Translations under genes and position numbers: made by a program
Assembly: GCA_021793595.1 (NCBI GenBank)
Contig: JAJYSL010000111.1
Location: 1-12,695, forward strand
Direction of reading: 5' to 3'
Source: Acidobacteriota bacterium
Lineage (GTDB): Bacteria > Acidobacteriota > Terriglobia > Terriglobales > Acidobacteriaceae
Length of the DNA stretch: 12,695 bases
The notes under the pieces: generated by a model
The model's database searches: none
What the model was told of the DNA's origin: nothing
What the model saw: only the letters and a program-made list of their open reading frames with translations
Shown here: positions 5,895 to 12,695 of the stretch, one piece after another
Layout: every line of letters starts with the position of its first letter
How positions within the stretch are numbered: the first letter of the stretch is position 1

Positions 5895-7058
5895 ATGCCC
5901 ACTTACTCCCTGACTACAGATCCTGTCGCTCCCAAACAAATTCCGGATCAAGATGAGTTGCGAACGTTTGCTGCATTCCATCATCCGGCCGCGCAGGCGG
6001 TTTCCTTCTGCTACAGCCTGCATTCTTTCCCTGATAAGTCGCACCATACCGAAAAGGTCGCCATCGGTAAGCTGGTACAGGACGAGGTTGCGAAATTTCC
6101 GCCGGGCGCGATGCCCGAACTGCTTTCCAAAGATCTGGATCGAATTCTCGCCATGTCGGATGAAATTCAACGGACTCCTACCCGGTGGAGAGCCGTCTAC
6201 GCATGCGGGGCGCAAAAGATATGGCGCCAGTTCGATCTGCCGGCGCCCGAAGAAATCGCGCAGCTCAGTGTCTCGAGCCGCTTCCTTCTAGTCCCGTTGC
6301 TGGCGGCGATACAGTCCTGTCGTCCATACAGGGTTGTCCTGATGGAAAGCGGGAAAACACGCTTATTCGAAATACAAGGGAGCGAGATTCGGGAGATAGC
6401 GGGCAAGCTCTCGGAAGGGGATCTTACCCGGCGATCGGAAGACTCGCGGGTGGGCTGGTCGAAGCGCGTCGATGGCAATGTGCAACATCAGGAGCGAGCT
6501 TGGTTCCGGCTTATCGTGGATGAACTGGGCAAGCTGACCGGAGAGCAGGGCGCGGGCACTCTGGTGGTGGGATGCCGCAACGATATGTGGGGCGAAGCGC
6601 GGCCATATTTCGCCGCCTTGGAAAACAACACTATCATGGGCAGGTTTCATCTACCGATGTTTGAGATGGGCGCCCAGGAAGTTCTGAAGGAAGCGCGTCC
6701 GATTTTCGAGCAGTACCAGTTGGAACAATGCAAGGATCTGCTGCACGCGATCGATGACGATAACGGACGCGGGGCGCATGGACTCCACGCCGTTCTGAAA
6801 GCTCTTGCAGCGGGTAAAGTACAGAAAATGCTACTTGGGGATACGACGGGACAGACGGCGAGCGAATGTGGTGAATGCGGTCGGATCCAGCCGGAGCTGA
6901 AGAGCAAATGCATATTCTGTCACAGTTCCCAGCTGGTTCCCATTCCAGCCGACGAGGCGCTGGTTCGGCTCGCGTTGGCTCAGAAGGCCGAAATCCTACA
7001 CATCCCATCTGTGGAAGAAGAAACCTTTCATGGCGTGGCAGCCATGCTGCGCTATTAA
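5895..7058 (+). CDS. Bacterial archaeo-eukaryotic release factor-like protein (baeRF) with zinc ribbon
   Basis: A 387-residue cytoplasmic protein resembling the bacterial homologues of eRF1/aRF1 and Pelota (baeRF families), thought to act on ribosomes; no member of this type has a firmly known reaction as far as I know. Residues about 125-165 (SRFLLVPLLAAIQ, then PYRVVLMESGKTRLFEIQGS) match the start of the release-factor middle domain. GTLVVGCRNDMWGEA (about 221-235) continues it. FEQYQLEQCKDLLHAIDDDN to about 315 fits the third, L7Ae-like domain with GLHAVLKALAAGKVQKMLL. A CxxC-X10-CxxC zinc ribbon follows (Cys325, 328, 339, 342), as in archaeal eRF1. No GGQ catalytic motif is visible, so peptide release is doubtful; ribosome rescue or hibernation is more plausible (inference). 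The ATG at 5895 has GAGGA six bases upstream; an upstream TTG at 5847 would overlap the regulator box. Rv2629 of the mycobacterial dormancy regulon belongs to the same broad group. It ends 16 bases from the convergent permease gene. Confidence 0.75.
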   Translation: MPTYSLTTDPVAPKQIPDQDELRTFAAFHHPAAQAVSFCYSLHSFPDKSHHTEKVAIGKLVQDEVAKFPPGAMPELLSKDLDRILAMSDEIQRTPTRWRAVYACGAQKIWRQFDLPAPEEIAQLSVSSRFLLVPLLAAIQSCRPYRVVLMESGKTRLFEIQGSEIREIAGKLSEGDLTRRSEDSRVGWSKRVDGNVQHQERAWFRLIVDELGKLTGEQGAGTLVVGCRNDMWGEARPYFAALENNTIMGRFHLPMFEMGAQEVLKEARPIFEQYQLEQCKDLLHAIDDDNGRGAHGLHAVLKALAAGKVQKMLLGDTTGQTASECGECGRIQPELKSKCIFCHSSQLVPIPADEALVRLALAQKAEILHIPSVEEETFHGVAAMLRY

Positions 7059-7074
7059 GCCTGGCGCAGAGTCC

Positions 7075-8310
7075 TTATTCGGACCGCAACGCTTCGATGG
7101 GATCGAGATAGGCTGCTTTTCGGGCCGGGTAGTATCCAAAGCCGATTCCCACCAAAGCGGAGAAAAAGACCGCGAGCAGCACCGCGCCCGGGCTCACGAC
7201 GGTATTCCAGTTCGCCAGCACAGAAATCAGGACGGACGCGCCGATGCCGAGAACGATCCCGGCGCACCCCCCGGCAATTGAAAGCGCGACGGCCTCGACC
7301 AGAAACTGAGTGAGAATGTCGCGGGTCTTGGCTCCTACAGCCTGGCGCAGGCCAATTTCGCGGGTCCTCTCCCGAACTGAAACCAGCATGATGTTCATAA
7401 TGCCAATGCCTCCGACCACCAGAGAAACCGACGCCACCGCAGCCAGCATGATGGACATGATGCGCGACGAAGCGGCCTGCGCAGCGAAGATTTCCTGCAT
7501 GTTGCGGATGGAGAAGTCGTCTTCTTCCGAGGGCATCAGGTGATGTCGCTGCCGCAACAGCGCTTTGGCTTCTTCCTGAGCGACATCGATCCGGTCGCCT
7601 GCTTTGGCCTGCACCATAATGGCGTCCACCGCATCGGCATTGGCCGATTTAATGCCGATGACTTTGCGCTTGGCTGTAGAAACGGGCAGCAGAATCACGT
7701 CATCCTGATCCTGGCCCGTCGGAGATTGCCCTTTTCGTCCGAGCACTCCCACCACCGTGAACGGGACGCTCTTGATGCGGATTGAACGGCCAATCGGGTT
7801 GATGTCGCCGAACAGGTTTGCGGCCACGGTGGGACCCAGCAATGCCACCTTACTTGCCGAATCGACATCCTGCTGCGTGAAAGTCGCGCCATCCGCAACC
7901 GAGATATCGCGTACCTGGAGAAAACCGGGGGTGGTGCCAAAAAGAATGGTGGCCCAGTTGCTGTTCTCGTAAACGATCTGCGCTCCGCCCCGCACTACGG
8001 GCACGGCCTGCGCGATATCAGGGCATTGCAGGGAAAGCTCACGCGCATCGGATTCTGTAAGGCTGATCGCATTGCCGGTACCCATGCGCATGCCGGAACT
8101 GGTGAGACTGCCGGGAATGATGATGATGATATTGCTGCCAATGCTGGCAATCTGCTGCTGAATCCGCTGCTTCGCTCCGGAACCGATGGCAGCCGTCGCA
8201 ATCACCGCCGCCACGCCGATCACGATGCCCAGCATGGTCAGCGCGGAGCGCAGTTTATTCACCTGCAGCGCTCGGAACGCGATGCGCATAGCGGACCTCA
8301 AACGCTTCAT
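7075..8310 (-). CDS. MacB/FtsX-type ABC transporter permease
   Basis: A 411-residue inner-membrane subunit of a MacB-like (type VII, mechanotransmission) ABC exporter. An N-terminal helix (about residues 20-44, SALTMLGIVIGVAAVIATA) is followed by a large periplasmic domain (about 45-285). Three C-terminal helices come next (about 289-311, 338-362, 376-396). The conserved cytoplasmic loop VSVRERTREIGLRQAVGAKT and the ending GYYPARKAAYLDPIEALRSE are standard for the family. MacB itself fuses ATPase and permease; here they are separate genes, as in LolCDE-like and many Gram-negative or Gram-positive relatives. The start codon overlaps the ATPase stop by four bases (ATGA at 8307-8310), so the two are translationally coupled. 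The substrate (macrolide, peptide, lipid, siderophore) cannot be told. It is the last gene of the hlyD operon and ends against the baeRF gene. Confidence 0.93.
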   Translation of the reverse strand: MKRLRSAMRIAFRALQVNKLRSALTMLGIVIGVAAVIATAAIGSGAKQRIQQQIASIGSNIIIIIPGSLTSSGMRMGTGNAISLTESDARELSLQCPDIAQAVPVVRGGAQIVYENSNWATILFGTTPGFLQVRDISVADGATFTQQDVDSASKVALLGPTVAANLFGDINPIGRSIRIKSVPFTVVGVLGRKGQSPTGQDQDDVILLPVSTAKRKVIGIKSANADAVDAIMVQAKAGDRIDVAQEEAKALLRQRHHLMPSEEDDFSIRNMQEIFAAQAASSRIMSIMLAAVASVSLVVGGIGIMNIMLVSVRERTREIGLRQAVGAKTRDILTQFLVEAVALSIAGGCAGIVLGIGASVLISVLANWNTVVSPGAVLLAVFFSALVGIGFGYYPARKAAYLDPIEALRSE

Positions 8311-9050
8311 GGCGTCACCTCCATCAGCTGTGCACGGGTCTCCGCAGCATCTGCGGACGGGGCCAGGTCTCTGCGGTCGCCTTCAATCCTCCCATCGCGA
8401 AAGGTAATGATTCGGTGCGCGAAGCGCGCCACCTCCTCGGAGTGGGTTACCACAATCACAGTAATTCCCTCGGTCTGATTCAGACGCTGGAAGATGTGCA
8501 TGATCTCGGCACTGGTGTGTGAATCCAGTTGACCAGTCGGCTCGTCGGCCAGCAGGATTTCCGGCTCGTTAATCAGCGCCCGTGCGATCGCCAGCCGCTG
8601 CTGTTGGCCTCCGGAAAGCTGCGTGGGCAGGCTGTCTTCCCTTCCTGCCAGCCCCACCAGTGCCAGCACGCGCAGCGCGCGTTCTTCGGCATCAATCGGC
8701 TCGCCGTCTCTATACAACAACGGTAACTGCACGTTCTCTTTGGCGCTCATGCGCGGCAGAAGATTGAAATTCTGAAAGACGAAGCCGATTTTCTGATTCC
8801 GGATCTCCGCCAGCCGGTCGCGATCAAGCCCTTCCACCGCCGTCCCATCCAGCCAGTAACGTCCCGAGGTCGGGCGATCCAGACATCCAAGGAGATTCAT
8901 CAGAGTCGATTTTCCAGAGCCAGACTCCCCCATGACGGCGACAAATGAACCCCGCTCTACCGTCAACGTGACGCCGCACAGGGCATTCACCGTCACTTCC
9001 CCTAGACTGTACGTTTTGGTGAGCTGGCTTGTTTCGATCAGTTCCGGCAT
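8307..9050 (-). CDS. MacB/LolD-type ABC transporter ATP-binding protein
   Basis: A 247-residue nucleotide-binding subunit that powers the adjacent permease. It has Walker [10 protein letters not shown] (about residues 41-49), Q-loop [10 protein letters not shown] (about 91-100), ABC signature LSGGQQQR (about 145-152), Walker B ILLADEPT (about 165-172), D-loop GQLDS (about 173-177, where GALDS or GNLDS is more usual) and the switch His203 (VVTHSEE). The ending after about residue 225 is a short variable tail. The start at 9050 lies eight bases after the hlyD stop, and the stop overlaps the permease start, so all three genes form one operon. Sequence style is that of the MacB/LolD/FtsE group of ATPases that act with periplasmic adaptor proteins. 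Confidence 0.95.
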   Translation of the reverse strand: MPELIETSQLTKTYSLGEVTVNALCGVTLTVERGSFVAVMGESGSGKSTLMNLLGCLDRPTSGRYWLDGTAVEGLDRDRLAEIRNQKIGFVFQNFNLLPRMSAKENVQLPLLYRDGEPIDAEERALRVLALVGLAGREDSLPTQLSGGQQQRLAIARALINEPEILLADEPTGQLDSHTSAEIMHIFQRLNQTEGITVIVVTHSEEVARFAHRIITFRDGRIEGDRRDLAPSADAAETRAQLMEVTP

Positions 9051-9058
9051 CGCTCTCC

Positions 9059-10504
9059 TTACATTCTTGGCATCATCGGCCTTGCAGGAGACTGCGTTCC
9101 GTTTGATGAATTCTCCTTCGACGTCGCTCTCACCACAACCTTTTCGCCTGGCCGAATCTCGCCGGAAGAAATGGCTGTGTACCGGCCATCCGAGAGTCCA
9201 AATGTAACGGGTATCGACTTGAGCTTCCCGCCGGTAAGCACATAGACCTGCGATGCATCCGGCGTTGCCGGCGACAGGCCATTTTTCTTGAGAATGGCTG
9301 CGGAGGGGCGAAAACGCAGGACCGAGTTGGGAACCTTCAACGTATTGTCCAACTTCGCCGTCAGAATCGTCACGTTGGCCGTCATGCCGGGAAAAAGCCT
9401 CAGATCGGAGTTGTCGACGGAGATCACCACATCGTAAGTCACCACATTCTGTGTGACGATGGGCGCCTTGCGTATCTCGGCAACCACTCCTTGAAAGGGG
9501 GTGTTCGGATAGGAGTCCACGAGGAAGGTCGCATGCTGGCCTCGTTCGATTTTTCCGATGTCCGACTCATCGACGTTGGTGTCCACCTGCATCTTGGTCA
9601 GGTCCTGAGCAATTTCGAAGATCGTCGGCGGATTCAGCGTTGAGGCCACGGTCTGGCCAACATCCATGCGGCGCGCGACGACGGTTCCATCGACGGGTGC
9701 GGTGATGCGTGTTCGATCGAGATTGATCTGTGCCTGCCGCAGCAACGCTAACGCTTCTCGCTCCTGCGCCTCGGCAGCGTTCAACTGACTCTCCGCCACG
9801 CGCAGCGAGGCCTCGGCGGAACGAACATTTTCCTGCGCCGCCACAATCTGCGTCAGATCGGCGATCACCTGAGCATTCGCTGATCCGTAATTTGACTGGG
9901 TCGTGTCGTAATCCTGCCGGGACAGGATGCCTTCCCTGAACAGTCTTTGCGCGCGCTCCCACTGCGCCTTGACATTCACCTGATTGGCCATATCCTTTGC
10001 AGCAAGCGCCTGGGCGTTCTTTTCGTTTGCCATCGCCGCGCTTCGATCGGCCCGTGCCTTGGCCAGCTGGGCCTCTGCTGTCAACGTGGATGCGTGCGCG
10101 GAACGCGACGAAGCGCTGGCCTGATCGACCTGCGCCTGAAAGACCTCCGGATCGATCAGCGCCACCAGCTGTCCCTTTTTCACGCGGCTGTTCCAATCCG
10201 CGTACAGCGCCTTGATGTTTCCGGAAACCTGGCTGCTGACCATGACCTCGACGACCGCATTCAGATTCCCGGTCGCCGTGACCTTCGCCTGCAGGACGCC
10301 CCGTTCCACGGGAACAGTCTCGTAGACAATCGAATTCTGCCGGTGGCTGCGCCAGAAGAAACCCCCCGCCGCTAGAGCCAATGCCAAGCCCGCGACAATT
10401 CCCCACCGCTGCCACTTCACTGGTGCACGACGTACAGTTTTCTGCACGGGGCTGGGATTCACCAGCGCCGGGACGGGTTCGACCTTGGACGGTAGCGCAC
10501 CCAT
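9059..10504 (-). CDS. HlyD/MacA-type periplasmic adaptor subunit
   Basis: A 481-residue membrane-fusion protein that links the ABC exporter to an outer-membrane channel, anchored by one helix (about residues 34-51, WGIVAGLALALAAGGFFW). The two half-lipoyl segments are about 85-120 (VEVMVSSQVSGNIKALYADW onward, ending LVALIDPE) and 266-290 (RITAPVDGTVVARRMDVGQT). Between them is a long alanine- and glutamine-rich coiled coil (about 121-265). Beta-barrel and membrane-proximal domains follow (LFPGMTANVTILTA, then the K-V-P-N-S-V-L-R-F strand). I chose the ATG at 10504, which has GGAGGGG four bases before it. The longer frame to 10615 would translate through a regulator-like palindrome and has no family sequence. 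No TolC-like gene is in view, so the outer-membrane partner is either shared or elsewhere. It is the first gene of a three-gene operon. Confidence 0.94.
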   Translation of the reverse strand: MGALPSKVEPVPALVNPSPVQKTVRRAPVKWQRWGIVAGLALALAAGGFFWRSHRQNSIVYETVPVERGVLQAKVTATGNLNAVVEVMVSSQVSGNIKALYADWNSRVKKGQLVALIDPEVFQAQVDQASASSRSAHASTLTAEAQLAKARADRSAAMANEKNAQALAAKDMANQVNVKAQWERAQRLFREGILSRQDYDTTQSNYGSANAQVIADLTQIVAAQENVRSAEASLRVAESQLNAAEAQEREALALLRQAQINLDRTRITAPVDGTVVARRMDVGQTVASTLNPPTIFEIAQDLTKMQVDTNVDESDIGKIERGQHATFLVDSYPNTPFQGVVAEIRKAPIVTQNVVTYDVVISVDNSDLRLFPGMTANVTILTAKLDNTLKVPNSVLRFRPSAAILKKNGLSPATPDASQVYVLTGGKLKSIPVTFGLSDGRYTAISSGEIRPGEKVVVRATSKENSSNGTQSPARPMMPRM

Positions 10505-10525
10505 CGATCCCCTCCAGACAGCTCT

Positions 10526-10567
10526 ATGGTGCTGCTTCGCCCCGGCAGTCGCAGTGATTCGAATCAC
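10526..10567 (-). promoter_or_regulatory. CRP/FNR-like box and possible -10 for the hlyD operon
   Basis: GTGATTCGAATCAC at 10554-10567 is a perfect 14-bp palindrome, the most symmetric of the four boxes. CACCAT (10526-10531 on the minus strand) begins 22 bases later and has A and T at positions 2 and 6, although it is a poor -10 overall; CATAGA (10523-10528) is an alternative. The implied start near 10519 leaves about 15 bases before the hlyD ATG, enough for its ribosome site. Confidence 0.5.
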
Positions 10568-10650
10568 GGAGAGAACATCCTTCCCTGTCGCCAGCGGTCG
10601 CGGCATCTCATGCACACATGCCAGGAAAGCGACAGAATGAAATCACAGCC

Positions 10651-10674
10651 AATTCGATCGAATTAGCCAATAAT
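10651..10674 (+). promoter_or_regulatory. Perfect palindromic operator candidate and -10 before the cation ATPase gene
   Basis: AATTCGATCGAATT (10651-10664) is a perfect 14-bp palindrome unlike the CRP/FNR-like boxes. AATAAT (10669-10674), five of six matches to the -10 consensus, follows closely, so the palindrome would occupy the promoter spacer. No good -35 is visible at 10646-10651, which fits a promoter needing an activator, or a weak guess on my part. The leader to the ATG at 10743 would be about 60 bases. Confidence 0.35.
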
Positions 10675-10742
10675 GAAATTGTTCGCTTGCCCTGTGTCTG
10701 GCAAAAAGGCACCTGCAATCGCAGAATCACTGAGGAATTCGG

Positions 10743-12695
10743 ATGGTAGAGGCGCTACATCAACTCCGTGACGTGCCGCACGAACTGAGTCCGACGCAGG
10801 CCCTGGCGCATTATCACGGAAATCTCCAACTGGGCTTGAGCTCGCAGGAGGCTCGGAATCGCCTCGCACAGCATGGCCCGAATTTGCTGAGCAGCCCTGC
10901 AAAACAACGGACAATCCTGCGCTTTCTGCGTCAGTTCCGCAACGTCCAGGTCTATCTGCTGCTGGCAGCAGTAGTCGTTTCGCTGCTGGTGTGGTCGCTG
11001 GAACATGCAGAGACTCTGCCGTACGAAGCGCTGGCCATCTTTGCCATCATTCTCCTGAACGCTGTGTTCGGGTTTCTGCAGGAGGAGCGAGCCGATCGGG
11101 CATTGGCGGCACTACGTTCCATGACACCGGCCGAGGCATCGGTGATGCGCGACGGACAAGTGCAGCGCATCGATGCGAGCCAGTTGGTGCCAGGAGATTT
11201 GCTGATCGTACGCGAAGGCGATCGGATTGCAGCCGACGCGCGCCTGCTGGAAGTGACTGCCTTCCACACACAGGAAGCGGCGCTCACCGGAGAAAGTCTG
11301 CCGGTATTGAAGACCACTGCAGCGTTGCCCCACGACACCGCTCCATCCGATCGCCACAACATGATTTTTTCCGGCACCATTGCCATCAGCGGTCACGCCA
11401 GAGCGCTGGTCACGTCCACCGGGACACACACGGAGTTCGGAAAGATTGCGGCTCTCTTGCACCAGACCGAGGAACGGGAAACTCCGCTGCAGAAAGAGTT
11501 GGAGCGGCTGGGGAAGAGACTGGGTATGGCCGTGGTCGTCATTGCCGTTGTGGTGGTGGCAACGCTCCTGCTGCTGCACGGGGTACGCGACGGAGACCTG
11601 ATGCTTCGCGCGCTGCTCTTCGGCGTAGCTCTTGCGGTAGCAGCCACACCGGAGGGCATGGCGGCTGTGGTCACGATCGTGCTGGCTCTGGGTGTACAGA
11701 GGATGGCGCGTCGCGGTGCGATTGTTCGTCACCTGACTGCAGTGGAGACTCTGGGCGAAACGACCGTCATCGCTTCTGACAAAACCGGCACCATGACGCT
11801 GAATGAAATGACCGTGCGCCTGGTGGTCACCGCGTCGGGCCGCGCCATGACTGCCGCAACCGGATATGCGTCCGGCGGTTCCTGGTCGTTGCCGGAGGGA
11901 GGCGAAATTTCCGCGCCACTGCGAGGTGAACTGCTGGCCACGCTGCAGGCCGCTGCCCTGGTGAACAACGCAGCCCTCCAGCAGACGAACGAAGGACCGA
12001 AGGTGCAGGGCGATCCCACGGAGGCCGCACTACTCGCGGCGGCCATTCGGGCAGGAATCGATCTGGCCGAATGGAACCGGCGCTACCCTCGCGTGAGCGA
12101 GATCCCATTCTCTTCAGAACGCAAGCGCATGAGCACGCTTCACCAACGTATCGCCGAAGAAGACAGCGGCCTGTTCGGGTCATGCCCGCTGCTGACCAAA
12201 GGCGCGGCGGATGTTCTGTTGCCGCGATGTACCCATGAGGCAGTCGCGGGGAGTATCCGGACTCTAACGGAAGAGCGAAGAGCCGAGATTCTACAAACGC
12301 ATGAAGAGATGGCCGCACATGCGCTGCGGGCGCTGGGCGTCGCCATGAAGCCCATGCCGTGCAACACGGTGTTCGCAGAAGAAGAAGCCGGGGAACAACT
12401 TGAGCAGGGACTCACCTTCCTCGGCCTGGTTGGGATGATCGACCCACCGCGCCCCGAAGCCAGAGAGGCGGTCGCCAAAGCATGCGCCGCAGGCGTTCGC
12501 ACGATCATGATTACCGGCGACCACGCGGCCACAGCACTGGCGATTGCGCGCGACCTGGGCATTGCCGCAGACAAGGAAGCGATCACAGGAAAACAGCTGG
12601 CAGCCATGGATGTGGAGGAGCTGGCCTCCGCGCTGCGCCACGTCTCTGTCTTTGCGAGAGTCAATCCGGAACACAAGCTGCGCATTGTTCGCGCG
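10743..12695 (+). CDS. P2-type cation-transporting ATPase (3' end outside window)
   Basis: The first 651 residues of an inner-membrane P-type ATPase of the Ca/Na-pump-like P2 group (PacL/CtpF style). The frame is open to the last base. In order: N-terminal cation-ATPase domain (HELSPTQALAHYHGNLQLGL onward), membrane helices 1-2 (about 75-117), TGES actuator loop (182-185), helices 3-4 with PEGM (303-306), the phosphorylated Asp346 in DKTGTMTLNE, nucleotide-binding KGA (486-488), and the hinge TGD (591-593). Glu304 matches the cation-binding Glu of the SERCA PEGLPA motif, but the motif reads PEGMAA, which points to an untested ion preference. About 250 residues with the last helices are missing beyond the window. 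The ATG has GAGGA eight bases upstream and an in-frame stop lies just before it. It is divergent from the hlyD operon. CtpF of the mycobacterial dormancy regulon is a similar pump. Confidence 0.94.
   Translation, partial: MVEALHQLRDVPHELSPTQALAHYHGNLQLGLSSQEARNRLAQHGPNLLSSPAKQRTILRFLRQFRNVQVYLLLAAVVVSLLVWSLEHAETLPYEALAIFAIILLNAVFGFLQEERADRALAALRSMTPAEASVMRDGQVQRIDASQLVPGDLLIVREGDRIAADARLLEVTAFHTQEAALTGESLPVLKTTAALPHDTAPSDRHNMIFSGTIAISGHARALVTSTGTHTEFGKIAALLHQTEERETPLQKELERLGKRLGMAVVVIAVVVVATLLLLHGVRDGDLMLRALLFGVALAVAATPEGMAAVVTIVLALGVQRMARRGAIVRHLTAVETLGETTVIASDKTGTMTLNEMTVRLVVTASGRAMTAATGYASGGSWSLPEGGEISAPLRGELLATLQAAALVNNAALQQTNEGPKVQGDPTEAALLAAAIRAGIDLAEWNRRYPRVSEIPFSSERKRMSTLHQRIAEEDSGLFGSCPLLTKGAADVLLPRCTHEAVAGSIRTLTEERRAEILQTHEEMAAHALRALGVAMKPMPCNTVFAEEEAGEQLEQGLTFLGLVGMIDPPRPEAREAVAKACAAGVRTIMITGDHAATALAIARDLGIAADKEAITGKQLAAMDVEELASALRHVSVFARVNPEHKLRIVRA

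Noticed and set aside
9567..10415. Minus-strand open frame of 282 codons
   Set aside because: Shifted shadow of the hlyD gene, glycine- and arginine-rich, whereas the hlyD frame has lipoyl, coiled-coil and beta-barrel segments.
10505..10615. Longer N-terminus for HlyD starting at 10615
   Set aside because: It would translate through the palindromic box at 10554-10567, lacks family sequence, and the ATG at 10504 has a much better ribosome site.
11112..11732. Minus-strand open frame of 206 codons
   Set aside because: Fully antisense to the ATPase gene, with low-complexity composition and no recognisable domain.
10991..11779. Long plus-strand open frame (262 codons) over the ATPase region
   Set aside because: It is out of frame with the P-type ATPase, whose reading frame from 10743 shows TGES, DKTGT, KGA and TGD motifs and runs off the window; the other frame is arginine- and glycine-rich with no family features.

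Overview
The window reads as a chromosomal stress-defence region from a moderately GC-rich Gram-negative bacterium. The mix of a KatG, an IS66 remnant, a MacAB/HlyD-type exporter, a divergent second-type GroEL, Hsp20 and a release-factor-like (baeRF) protein suggests Acidobacteriota (Terriglobia-like). That placement is impression, not proof.

Layout. (1) 2-649, plus strand: the last 215 residues of catalase-peroxidase KatG. (2) 650-1182: no intact gene; a 13-bp inverted repeat, then the C-terminal scrap of an IS66 transposase. (3) 1183-2938, minus strand: aquaporin-family channel, small winged-helix protein and one-cysteine Prx6-type peroxiredoxin, probably transcribed from upstream of the peroxiredoxin. 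(4) 3211-5499, minus strand: GroEL-type chaperonin preceded by hsp20, with a textbook intrinsic terminator between them. (5) 5895-7058, plus strand, divergent from hsp20: a baeRF/eRF1-like protein with a C-terminal zinc ribbon. (6) 7075-10504, minus strand: tightly packed hlyD, ABC ATPase and MacB/FtsX-type permease operon. (7) 10743-12695, plus strand, divergent from hlyD: a P2-type cation ATPase cut by the window end after 651 codons. It has no stop inside the window.

The most interesting signal is regulatory. Four intergenic palindromes of CRP/FNR type (approximately CAGTGA-N5-ATCAC) occur at 3061-3074, 5749-5762, 5834-5847 and 10554-10567. Each lies upstream of a different transcription unit: peroxiredoxin, hsp20, baeRF and hlyD. 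In each case a -10-like hexamer with A at position 2 and T at position 6 begins after exactly 22 bases, the spacing of class II FNR/CRP activation (site centred near -41.5). This makes the window look like one regulon under a CRP/FNR-family regulator encoded elsewhere.

The gene set (small heat-shock protein, baeRF protein, P2-type cation ATPase, peroxide detoxification, chaperonin) recalls the mycobacterial DosR dormancy regulon (HspX, Rv2629, CtpF), but with a different type of regulator. The proposed common logic is survival of low oxygen or redox stress: proteins protected by Hsp20 and GroEL, peroxide removed by peroxiredoxin and perhaps routed by the unusual aquaporin, translation adjusted by the baeRF protein, and ions and small molecules moved by the ATPase and the exporter. 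The shared boxes are seen in the sequence. The regulator and the physiological signal are inferred.
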